From an uncultured Caulobacteraceae bacterium (GTDB lineage: Bacteria; Pseudomonadota; Alphaproteobacteria; Caulobacterales; Caulobacteraceae), in NCBI GenBank assembly GCA_937910255.1, contig CALEOQ010000214.1, positions 1 through 16,279 of the forward strand: 16,279 nucleotides of DNA, in the 5' to 3' direction. Position numbers and translations under genes: made by a program. Below, piece by piece: positions 5,639 to 13,187 of the stretch; positions within the stretch are counted from its first letter, which is position 1, and each line of letters begins with the position of its first letter. Below the pieces are notes generated by a model. The model ran no database searches and was not told the origin of the DNA. It saw only the letters and a program-made list of their open reading frames with translations.

Positions 5639-7396
5639 TCAGGCGTCAGCCGGTTCCTCGAACAGCTTCTTGAGCTCGTTCTTGAGGATTTTGCCGTTGG
5701 CGTTGCGCGGCAGGGTTTCGTGCCAGAACTTGACCGCGATTGGCACCTTGAAGGCCGCCAGGTGCTCGGCCACATGGGCCCGCAGCTCCTGCTCGGTGAC
5801 TTCCGCGCCGGGCTTCAGGGTGACCACGGCGGCCGGCTCTTCGCCCAGGGTGCGGTGAGGCACGCCGACGATGGCGGCGTCCATGATCGCCGGATGGTCA
5901 TAGAGGACGTTCTCGACCTCGACGCAGTAGATGTTCTCACCGCCGCGGATCAGCATGTCCTTGGCCCGGTCGATGATGAAGCAGAAGCCTTCCTCATCCA
6001 GCCGCGCCAGGTCGCCGGTGCGCACCCAGCCATCGACAAAGGTCTGGGCGGTGGCCTCGGGCTTGTTCCAGTAGCCCTTCACCACCATCGGCCCCTTGGC
6101 CCACAGTTCGCCCACGGCGCCGATCGGAAGCTCGGTCACCCCATCGGCGGGATCGACGATCTTGAGTTCGGCGACGGCGGCGGCCGGGCCGCAGCTGTCA
6201 GGGCGGTGCACATAGTCCTCGGCGCCATTGCTGGTCACCGTGGCGCAGGTCTCGGTCATGCCCCAGCCCTGGCCCGGCTGCGACTTGGGGAAGGTCTCGG
6301 ACAGGCGACGCACCAGTTCCGGCGCCGAAGGGGCGCCGCCATAGGCCACCGATTCCAGGGACGAGAGGTCGTAGTTGGCCCGCGCCGGATGCTCGATCAG
6401 CTGCCAGGCGATGGTCGGCACGCCGCCGGCCGACTGGATCTTCTCCCGCTCGATCAGCTCGAAGGCGCGCACCGCGTCCCACTTGTGCATCATCACCAGC
6501 TTGGCGCCGCCGAACAGGCTGGGGTTCAGGACGGCGAAACAGCCGGTGACGTGGAAGAAGGGCACGGAGATCAGCGACGAGCGCTGCGGGCCGTCGGGGT
6601 CCGGGGCCGGCGGCATTTCGCCCCGTCGCAGGAAGCGCCGGGCACCCGCAGCGCCGGCCGTCAGGATGTTGGAGTTCACACCGCGATGGGTGCCGAGCGC
6701 GCCCTTGGGCTTACCGGTCGTGCCCGAGGTGTAGAAGATGGTGGCGTCGTCGTCCTGGTCGATCTCGACGTCCGGCAGGGCCAGGTCGGGCAGATCGCCC
6801 CAGCTGTTGGCGTCGCCCAGGACATCCTCAAGCTTGGTCACTTCCGGATGGGCGATCTCGTCGCTCTCGCGCGAGACATAGACGCGGACCAGATCCTTGC
6901 AGTTGGGCAGGTGTTCGGTCAGGCGCTCATAGCGCTCGGCGTCCAGCACCACGATCTTGGCGCCGGAATCGGTCAGGCCGTACTCCAGTTCCGGCCCGGT
7001 CCACCAGGCGTTCAGCGGCGTGACGATGGCGCCCAGCGAGGCGCCGGCATAGAAGGCCACCACCCATTCGGGCAGGTTGCGCATGACGATGGCGACCCGG
7101 TCGCCCTTGGTCACGCCCTGGCTGGCGAATTCCTTGGCCAGCGTCGCCACGGCGCGGTGGAAGGCCTCGAACGAGACGCGCTCGTCCTCATAGACCAGGA
7201 AGATGCGCTCGCCATGGGCGCGGCCGGCCTCGACCACGGACCGCAGGGACGGCGGCGAGTTCTTCCACGCCTTCATGGTCACGCCGCGGACGGTGACCTC
7301 TTCGATCTCCAGCGGGGAGCCCGGCGCGCCCAGCAGGGCGTGAGCGTCGGCGATGGACATGGCTGGCCAGCCGGGAGGCAGAGCGGCCTCGGTCAT
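5639..7396 (-). CDS. Class I adenylate-forming acyl-CoA synthetase
   Basis: A 585-residue AMP-binding enzyme of the fatty acyl-CoA synthetase type, which activates a carboxylic acid with ATP and transfers it to CoA. Motifs in order: the phosphate-binding loop YTSGTTGKPKG (222-232), GWGMTET (377-383), the TGD motif with Asp462, Arg477 in the hinge DRAKDMLIRGGENIY, and the catalytic Lys569 in PRNANGKILK near the C-terminus. No signal or membrane segments are visible. The substrate cannot be named; medium- or long-chain fatty acid is usual for this type. The ATG at 7396 is set by AGGAGA at 7403-7408 (minus strand), six bases upstream; an upstream in-frame extension to 7483 is unlikely. It is the first gene of a probable operon with tlyA and diverges from the hybrid histidine kinase. 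Confidence 0.9.
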   Translation of the reverse strand: MTEAALPPGWPAMSIADAHALLGAPGSPLEIEEVTVRGVTMKAWKNSPPSLRSVVEAGRAHGERIFLVYEDERVSFEAFHRAVATLAKEFASQGVTKGDRVAIVMRNLPEWVVAFYAGASLGAIVTPLNAWWTGPELEYGLTDSGAKIVVLDAERYERLTEHLPNCKDLVRVYVSRESDEIAHPEVTKLEDVLGDANSWGDLPDLALPDVEIDQDDDATIFYTSGTTGKPKGALGTHRGVNSNILTAGAAGARRFLRRGEMPPAPDPDGPQRSSLISVPFFHVTGCFAVLNPSLFGGAKLVMMHKWDAVRAFELIEREKIQSAGGVPTIAWQLIEHPARANYDLSSLESVAYGGAPSAPELVRRLSETFPKSQPGQGWGMTETCATVTSNGAEDYVHRPDSCGPAAAVAELKIVDPADGVTELPIGAVGELWAKGPMVVKGYWNKPEATAQTFVDGWVRTGDLARLDEEGFCFIIDRAKDMLIRGGENIYCVEVENVLYDHPAIMDAAIVGVPHRTLGEEPAAVVTLKPGAEVTEQELRAHVAEHLAAFKVPIAVKFWHETLPRNANGKILKNELKKLFEEPADA

Positions 7397-7460
7397 GGGC
7401 GTTCTCCTAATGCTTGCGCAGGGCTCAAATCGCCCCGCGTCGTCCTGGGTGAACAAGCAT

Positions 7461-7527
7461 AACCTGCGGCCGGAGGCAAACATGTGTTCGTCACCTCTTC
7501 GCCCAACCTGCGGCTGCGGGCCGCAGG
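7461..7527. repeat. Direct and inverted repeats in the acyl-CoA synthetase / kinase divergent region
   Basis: AACCTGCGGC occurs twice on the plus strand (7461-7470 and 7505-7514). The second copy is also the left arm of a perfect 8-bp inverted repeat, CCTGCGGC (7507-7514) with GCCGCAGG (7520-7527), loop TGCGG. The 197-bp gap separates two divergently transcribed genes, so these may be binding sites for a shared regulator or a leader structure. Neither stem is followed by a T-run, which argues against a terminator. Confidence 0.4.
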
Positions 7528-7593
7528 CGGCTGCAAGGGGTCCTTAATCCCGCCATACCACGTTGAAATCCAAGTATTTTGGAGCGTGGCCAC

Positions 7594-9642
7594 ATGGAAT
7601 CCGCCATCGCCGCACGTCTGGCGGCGCTAAATCGGCTCGAAATCCTCGATTCGGCGCCCGAAGCCTCGTTCGACTCGCTGGTCGGCCTGACGGCTCAGAT
7701 CTTCGACGCGCCCATGGCCGCCATCAGCCTGCTCGACGCCGATCGTCAGTGGTTCAAGGCCCGGGTGGGTCTGGATCTGTCTCAGACCGACATCTGTCTG
7801 TCCTTCTGCCTCCACGCGGTGGTCGCCGGGGAAAAGCTCATGGAGGTGCGCGACACCCGGCTGGATCCCCGCACGGCGGACAATCCGCTGGTCACCGGCG
7901 AGATGGGCCTTCGCTACTATGCCGGCGCCGTCATCCATGCGCCGACGGGCGAAGCGATCGGCGCCCTCTGCATTCTCGACACACGCCCTCGCCGACCCAT
8001 GAGTGAGGCCCGGCGCACGCAGCTGCGCACCCTGGCCGACGGCGTGGAGGACGCCCTGCGCCTGCGCCTGGAGCTGACCCTGCATCGCGAGACCGAGGCC
8101 CGCCTGATCCAGAGCGAGGCGAGCTATCGCATGCTGTCGGATCACTGCCACGACATCCTGGTGCGCGCCGATCGCGATGGGCGGATTTCCTACGCCTCGC
8201 CCTCCACCCGGGCCCTGGGCTATGCGCCCGAAGAGGTGGTTGGCCGCTGCTTCACGGATTTCGTGGCGCCCCAGGACCGGGTGGCGGTCCTGGCCGCCCT
8301 CGCCCGACTGTTCGACAGCTCGCCGAGCGATGAGGTGATGCAGGCGCCCTACCCAGTCCTCACGAGCGCCGGAGATACGGTGTGGCTCGAAGGGGCCTCA
8401 AGCCTGGTGCGCGACAGCGAGGGTCGGGCCACAGAAGTGGTCAGCGTCTATCGCGACGTCACCGCCCAGCGCGCGCTCCAGAAGCGCCTGGAAGCCGCCG
8501 TCGAGGCCAAGGCGGCCTTTCTCGCCAATATGAGCCACGAGTTGCGCACGCCGCTCACCAGCATCCTGGGCTTTTCCGCCCTGCTGGCCAAGACGCCGGG
8601 CTTGCCGCACGCAGCCGGCGCCCATGTGACGCGGATCACCACGGCCGGAACAGCCCTGTTGGCGCTGATCAACGACATCCTCGACGTGTCAAAGCTGGAA
8701 GCCGGCCAGATCGAGCTGGAGCTTGAGACGACCCATATCCCGGCCCTGGCCGAAGAGGTGCGCGACATCCTCTCAGTCCAGGCTTCGGTGAAGGGCGTGG
8801 CGCTGCAGATCACCGACAATCTGCGCTGTCCCGACCGGCAGGTGGACAGCCTGCGTCTGCGCCAGGTGCTGCTCAATCTTGCCGGCAACGCGGTGAAGTT
8901 CACCGATCAGGGCGCGGTCTCCATCCGCCTTGCGGAGGTCGGCGACGAGGGAGATCGCCTGCGCATCGAGGTGATCGACAGCGGCCCGGGGATCGCCGAC
9001 GCCCACCGCAAACGGCTGTTCCAGCGGTTCGTCCAGGCCGACTCCAGCGTCACGCGCAAGCATGGCGGTTCAGGTCTGGGCCTGGCCATTTCCCGGGAGC
9101 TGGTGGAATTGATGGGCGGCGAGATCGGAGCGGAGAACCGCGATCAACCTGGCGCCTGCTTCTGGGTCGAGATCCCCGCCCCCCAGGCGCCCCAGAAGGT
9201 CGCCCCGGCCGCGCCGCCACCGGTGGTCAGCCCGGCCTCGGGCCTCTCAGGCCGGGTGCTGATCGTCGATGATCACCCGATCAATCGCGAGCTGGTGCGC
9301 CTGTTCATCGGCTCGCCCAATGTCACCACGGTGGAGGCCGACAATGGCCAGATGGCCATTGATCGCGCCATGGCCGAGCCCTTCGACCTGATCCTGATGG
9401 ACGTGAACATGCCGGTGATGGACGGCCTGGCGGCGACCAGCGCCATCCGCGCCAGCTGCCGGCTCAACGCCGAAACGCCCATCGTCGCCCTTACCGCCCA
9501 GACCGGGAGCGAGATCGAGGAGAAGTGCTTCGCCGCCGGCATGGACGCGGTGCTGGCCAAGCCAATCGCGCACCGCGACCTGCTGGCCCTGGCCGCTCAG
9601 GTCATGGGCCCCGCGACAAGGGCGAGGATCGCCGCCGCCTGA
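7594..9642 (+). CDS. Soluble hybrid histidine kinase (GAF-PAS-HisKA-HATPase-REC)
   Basis: A 682-residue cytoplasmic sensor kinase with no membrane segment. A GAF domain lies at about 15-155 (DADRQWFKARVGLDL, then LSFCLHAV), followed by a short helical linker and a PAS domain at about 175-290. The HisKA domain carries the phospho-acceptor His315 in FLANMSHELRTPL. The ATPase domain shows the N box NLAGNAVKF (Asn432), DSGPGI (G1) and GGSGLGLAI (G2). A Pro/Ala linker leads to a C-terminal receiver with Asp559/Asp560, phospho-acceptor Asp603 (LILMDVNMPVMDG), Thr634 and Lys656 (AKPI). All catalytic residues are present, so it should autophosphorylate and transfer to its own receiver. A downstream Hpt protein would be needed for a full phosphorelay; none is here. 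The signal is unknown. The ATG at 7594, with GGAG at 7581-7584, is preferred over TTG at 7579. Confidence 0.92.
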   Translation: MESAIAARLAALNRLEILDSAPEASFDSLVGLTAQIFDAPMAAISLLDADRQWFKARVGLDLSQTDICLSFCLHAVVAGEKLMEVRDTRLDPRTADNPLVTGEMGLRYYAGAVIHAPTGEAIGALCILDTRPRRPMSEARRTQLRTLADGVEDALRLRLELTLHRETEARLIQSEASYRMLSDHCHDILVRADRDGRISYASPSTRALGYAPEEVVGRCFTDFVAPQDRVAVLAALARLFDSSPSDEVMQAPYPVLTSAGDTVWLEGASSLVRDSEGRATEVVSVYRDVTAQRALQKRLEAAVEAKAAFLANMSHELRTPLTSILGFSALLAKTPGLPHAAGAHVTRITTAGTALLALINDILDVSKLEAGQIELELETTHIPALAEEVRDILSVQASVKGVALQITDNLRCPDRQVDSLRLRQVLLNLAGNAVKFTDQGAVSIRLAEVGDEGDRLRIEVIDSGPGIADAHRKRLFQRFVQADSSVTRKHGGSGLGLAISRELVELMGGEIGAENRDQPGACFWVEIPAPQAPQKVAPAAPPPVVSPASGLSGRVLIVDDHPINRELVRLFIGSPNVTTVEADNGQMAIDRAMAEPFDLILMDVNMPVMDGLAATSAIRASCRLNAETPIVALTAQTGSEIEEKCFAAGMDAVLAKPIAHRDLLALAAQVMGPATRARIAAA

Positions 9643-9658
9643 CGGCCGCGACGATCTT
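9625..9658. terminator. Long imperfect hairpin over the kinase stop codon, between convergent genes
   Basis: Positions 9625-9639 pair with 9644-9658 over 15 positions, with two mismatches and one G-U pair. The four-base loop TGAC contains the TGA stop of the histidine kinase. The opposing valS stop starts 6 bp further on. There is no proper T-run in either direction, so termination is an inference from position and stem strength. Confidence 0.4.
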
Positions 9659-9663
9659 GCGCC

Positions 9664-12330
9664 TCAGCCGACGCCAGCCAGGCGCTGCAGGGCGGCTTCG
9701 AGCTTGGCCTTGGCGGCCTCGGCCTCGGCCATCCGCTCGCGGTTCTCCTCGACCACCTCTTCCGGCGCCCGGGCCACGAAGTCGGGATTGCCCAGCTTCT
9801 TGGCGGTGTGCGCCACGTCGGAGGCCAGGGTGGCGATCTCCTTGGTCAGCCGCGCCCGCTCGGCCGCCAGATCGATGAACGCCGCCACCGGCAAGGCCAG
9901 GGTTGCGCCGTCCACGACAAAGGGGATGGCCCCATCAGGCGCACGGTCCACCATCTGGACGCTGGCCACCCGCAGGGTCTGGCAGATCACTGGCGCCGAG
10001 CGCTCCAGGACGTCCCGCTGGGCGGGGCTGGCCTCGATCACCAGCAGGTCGGGTCGGGCGCCCGGCGGCACGTTCAGCTCAGCGCGGACCGAGCGGCCCT
10101 CGCTGACCGCAGCGATGATCAGCCCGATCTCGGCCTCCGCGGCCCCGTCGATCAGGTCCTCGCCGAGGTCCGGCCAGCGCGCGGTCATCAGGAAGCCCTG
10201 ATGCGGGCGCGCAGCGCCCTCGCCCGCAGTCTGCGCCCAGAGCTCTTCGGTGAGGAAGGGCATGATCGGGTGCAGCAGGGTCAGGATGACATCCAGGGCC
10301 CAGGCCGCCGTGGCCTGCGTCTCGGCCTTGGCCGCGGCGTCCTCGCCGTTCAGCAGCGGCTTGGCGAGCTCCACATACCAGTCGCAATAGACGTTCCAGA
10401 TGAAGCGGTAGAGCAGGCTCGCGGCCTCATCGAAGCCGCAGCCGTCCAGGGCCTGGGTCACCGCCTGGCTGGTGCGGGCGGCCTCTCCGACGATCCAGCG
10501 GTTCAGCGGAACCTGAAGGGCGGCGGGATCGAAGCCCTCGGCCCGGGCGCAGCCGTTCATCTGGCAAAAGCGCGTGGCGTTCCACAGCTTGGTGCCGAAA
10601 TTCCGATAACCTTCAATGCGCTGGCGCGAGAGCTTGATGTCGCGGGCCTGGCCGGACATGGCCGTCAGCGTAAAGCGCAGGGCGTCGGCGCCGAACTCGT
10701 CCACCAGCTCCAGGGGGTCCAGGACGTTGCCCTTGGACTTGGACATCTTCTTGCCCTCGGCGTCGCGGACCAAGGCGTTGATGAAGACCCGCTTGAAGGG
10801 GACTTCGCCGGTGAAGTGGATCCCCTGCATCATCATCCGGGCGACCCAGAAGAAGATGATGTCGAAGCCGGTGATCAGGGTGTGGGTCGGATAGAAGCGC
10901 GCCAGGTCGCTGGTCTTGTCCGGCCAGCCCATGGTCGAGAAGGGCCACAGGCCCGAGGAGAACCAGGTGTCGAGGACGTCCTCATCCTGGACCAGGGCTT
11001 CGTCACGGCCATAGTGCTCGCGGGCGGCGGCCTTGGCCTCGTCCTCGGTCTCGGCCACGAAGGCCTTCCCGTCCGGCCCGTACCAGGCCGGAATGCGGTG
11101 GCCCCACCAGAGCTGGCGGGAGATGCACCAGGGCTGGATGTTCCGCATCCATTCGAAATAGGTCTTGTCCCAGTTGCGGGGCTCGAAGACCGTGCGTCCC
11201 TCCTCCACCGCCTTGATGGCGGGGCCGGCCAGGGTCTTGGCGTCGACGTACCACTGGTCGGTCAGATAGGGCTCGACCACGACGCCGGAGCGGTCGCCGT
11301 GCGGGACCACATGGCGGGTCTTCTCGATCTCGCGCAGCAGACCGAGCGCCTCGAATTCCTCGACCACCTTCTTACGGGCGGCGAACCGGTCCAGACCGCG
11401 ATAGGCCTCCGGCGCGCTCTCGTTGATCCGCGCATAATCATCGAAGACGTTGATGACCGGCAGGTTGTGGCGCTTGCCCACCTGGAAGTCGTTGAAGTCG
11501 TGGGCGGGCGTGATCTTCACCGCGCCGGAGCCCTTTTCCGGGTCGGGATATTCGTCGGCGATGATCGGGATCGGCCGGCCCACGATCGGCAGGCGAACCG
11601 CCTTGCCCACCAGGTGCTTGTAGCGCTCGTCGTCGGGATGGACCGCCACGGCGGTGTCGCCGAGCATGGTCTCGGGCCGGGTGGTGGCCACGACGATCTC
11701 GCCGGAGCCATCCTCCAGCGGATAGGCGAAGTGCCAATAGGCGCCGTCGACCTCGCGCTGCTCGACCTCGATGTCGGAGATGGCGGTCTGGAAATGGGGG
11801 TCCCAGTTCACCAGCCGCTTGTCGCGATAGATCAGGCCTTCCTTATGGAGCTGGACGAACACCTTGCGGACGGCGGCCGACAGCCCCTCGTCCAGGGTGA
11901 AGCGCTCGCGGCTCCAGTCGCAGGAGGCGCCCAGGCGGCGCAGCTGGTTGACGATGGTCCCGCCGGACTTGGCCTTCCATTCCCAGATTTTCTCGACGAA
12001 CGCCTCGCGGCCCATGTCGCGGCGGCTGATGTTTCCGGCCTCGGCCAGCTGGCGCTCGACAATGTTCTGGGTGGCGATGCCCGCATGGTCGGTGCCCGGC
12101 AGCCACAGGGCGGCCTTGCCCCGCATCCGCTCAAACCGGATCAGCACATCCTGAAGCGTGTTGTTCAGCGCATGGCCGATGTGCAGGGAGCCAGTCACGT
12201 TCGGCGGCGGGATGACGATGGAGAACGGCTCGGCGTTCGGATCGTCGGTGGGGGCGAAGGCGCCCGACTGCTCCCAGGCCTCATACAGGCGGGGTTCGGC
12301 GGTCTTGGGATCGAAGGTTTTTTCAAGCAT
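9664..12330 (-). CDS. valS: Valine--tRNA ligase
   Basis: A full-length, 888-residue class I aminoacyl-tRNA synthetase that charges tRNA-Val with valine in the cytoplasm. It starts with the usual FDPKTAEPRLYEAWE and PPPNVTGSLHIGHAL, the HIGH signature being residues 50-53. The CP1 editing domain contains TTRPETMLGDTAVAVHP and HDFNDFQVGKRHNLP, which clear mischarged threonine. The KMSKS loop is at 528-532 (GKKMSKSKGNVLDP), followed by the anticodon-binding helical domain. The C-terminal 65-70 residues form the ValRS-specific tRNA-binding coiled coil (from DLAAERARLTKEI on). No defects are seen. It lies 131 bp downstream of popZ in the same direction, separated by two hairpins, so it probably has its own promoter near 12331-12397. 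No convincing Shine-Dalgarno precedes the ATG. Confidence 0.98.
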   Translation of the reverse strand: MLEKTFDPKTAEPRLYEAWEQSGAFAPTDDPNAEPFSIVIPPPNVTGSLHIGHALNNTLQDVLIRFERMRGKAALWLPGTDHAGIATQNIVERQLAEAGNISRRDMGREAFVEKIWEWKAKSGGTIVNQLRRLGASCDWSRERFTLDEGLSAAVRKVFVQLHKEGLIYRDKRLVNWDPHFQTAISDIEVEQREVDGAYWHFAYPLEDGSGEIVVATTRPETMLGDTAVAVHPDDERYKHLVGKAVRLPIVGRPIPIIADEYPDPEKGSGAVKITPAHDFNDFQVGKRHNLPVINVFDDYARINESAPEAYRGLDRFAARKKVVEEFEALGLLREIEKTRHVVPHGDRSGVVVEPYLTDQWYVDAKTLAGPAIKAVEEGRTVFEPRNWDKTYFEWMRNIQPWCISRQLWWGHRIPAWYGPDGKAFVAETEDEAKAAAREHYGRDEALVQDEDVLDTWFSSGLWPFSTMGWPDKTSDLARFYPTHTLITGFDIIFFWVARMMMQGIHFTGEVPFKRVFINALVRDAEGKKMSKSKGNVLDPLELVDEFGADALRFTLTAMSGQARDIKLSRQRIEGYRNFGTKLWNATRFCQMNGCARAEGFDPAALQVPLNRWIVGEAARTSQAVTQALDGCGFDEAASLLYRFIWNVYCDWYVELAKPLLNGEDAAAKAETQATAAWALDVILTLLHPIMPFLTEELWAQTAGEGAARPHQGFLMTARWPDLGEDLIDGAAEAEIGLIIAAVSEGRSVRAELNVPPGARPDLLVIEASPAQRDVLERSAPVICQTLRVASVQMVDRAPDGAIPFVVDGATLALPVAAFIDLAAERARLTKEIATLASDVAHTAKKLGNPDFVARAPEEVVEENRERMAEAEAAKAKLEAALQRLAGVG

Positions 12331-12397
12331 GGCGGATCAGGGGGTCCATACAGGCCCGCGCAATTGCGCGAAAGCCGGATGCTGCGCCGAAACGAAC

Positions 12398-12421
12398 GAA
12401 CCCGCCCTGTGGGGCGGGTTC
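12398..12421 (-). terminator. Probable terminator downstream of popZ
   Basis: A perfect 10-bp stem, GAACCCGCCC (12398-12407) with GGGCGGGTTC (12412-12421), has a TGTG loop. Read on the minus strand it is followed by GTTCGTTTCGG, a weak T-rich stretch. It lies about 40 bp past the popZ stop and before valS, so it likely ends the popZ transcript. Confidence 0.65.
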
Positions 12422-12430
12422 GGCGACTCA

Positions 12431-12448
12431 CACGTCCTTGAGGGCGTG
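12431..12448 (-). repeat. Second hairpin just after the popZ stop
   Basis: CACGTCC (12431-12437) pairs with GGGCGTG (12442-12448) including one G-U pair, with loop TTGA. It begins 14 bases after the popZ stop on the minus strand, in tandem with the stronger stem at 12398-12421. It could protect the mRNA 3' end; no T-run follows. Confidence 0.4.
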
Positions 12449-12461
12449 AGAGACAGATAGA

Positions 12462-13061
12462 CTAGCGTACGCGCCCGCGGGCGATGCGTTCGACCTCTTC
12501 GCGGACCGAGGCCTCGACGATCTGCGGAAGGTTGTCGTCCAGCCACTGCTTGAGCAGCGGGCGGAGCATCTCGCGGACCACGTCTTCCAGGGTGCGGTCG
12601 GTGTGCGGCATGCCGATCGCCGCCGACAGCTGACCGAAGGCCGAGGCCGCGGCCGTCGCCGCCGTCTGGCTCAGCAGGCCCTCGTCTGAGGACGGCTCCG
12701 AATAGGACCGTTCCGGCTCGGACGCCGGCGGGGCCGAATAGGCTGCCGATTCCGGCTCAGCGGCGGCGGGCGCGGTCGTCGGGCTGTAGACATCGAGATC
12801 GCCGACCTGATCGACACGCTCGGTCAGCTCCAGAGGCTCGTCCTCTTCCTCGGCGGCCGGCGGCTCATAGGCGGGCGCAGGCGGCGCCTCGGGCTCGGGC
12901 TCAGGCGTATAGGCCGGAGCCTCGGCGGCGGCCTCCTCGGCGGGGGCTTCGCCCTCATCGGCCTTCGCCTCGTCCGCAGGCGCGTCGTCCTCCGAAATGA
13001 TGCGGCGAATGGAGGCGAGAATCTCCTCCATCGTCGGTTCTTGGGAGGTCTGATCGGACAT
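12462..13061 (-). CDS. popZ: Polar organizing protein PopZ (DUF2497)
   Basis: A 199-residue PopZ, the scaffold that forms a polymeric microdomain at the cell poles, anchors the ParB-parS centromere and recruits cell-cycle kinases and proteases in Caulobacter. The N-terminus MSDQTSQEPTMEEILASIRRIISEDDAPA is the client-binding helix and nearly identical to C. crescentus PopZ as I remember it. Residues about 25-130 are the acidic, proline-rich disordered linker (PED), with repeats such as YTPEPEPEAPPAPAYEPP. Residues about 133-199 hold the oligomerisation helices (TAAASAFGQLSAAIGMP, then RTLEDVVREMLRPLLKQWLDDNLP and a charged C-terminal helix). The C. crescentus protein is about 177 residues, so the extra length is mainly in the linker. 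It lies between tolC and valS. There is no strong Shine-Dalgarno; ATG is fixed by homology. Confidence 0.95.
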   Translation of the reverse strand: MSDQTSQEPTMEEILASIRRIISEDDAPADEAKADEGEAPAEEAAAEAPAYTPEPEPEAPPAPAYEPPAAEEEDEPLELTERVDQVGDLDVYSPTTAPAAAEPESAAYSAPPASEPERSYSEPSSDEGLLSQTAATAAASAFGQLSAAIGMPHTDRTLEDVVREMLRPLLKQWLDDNLPQIVEASVREEVERIARGRVR

Positions 13062-13187
13062 GTGGCCGCCGTTATGACTTCAGGTGAGAATCCGAGCGCC
13101 AGCCTAGGCGCGATAGACCGATCCTGCAATTTTCCCCTGTCGGCGCAAGGCGCTTATCGCCTCGCGCGAAGGGCGAAAGGCAAAAGC

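Noticed and set aside
5429..7462. 677-codon plus-strand open frame opposite tlyA and the acyl-CoA synthetase
   Set aside because: It spans two clear minus-strand genes and has no recognisable motif; a codon-bias shadow.
9808..12441. 877-codon plus-strand open frame opposite valS
   Set aside because: It is an antisense shadow in GC-rich DNA with His/Gly/Arg/Ala-rich, domain-free translation; valS is unmistakable on the other strand.
12462..13187. Sigma-70-type promoter for popZ in the 126-bp gap
   Set aside because: No -35/-10 pair with acceptable spacing could be aligned to the Caulobacter consensus.
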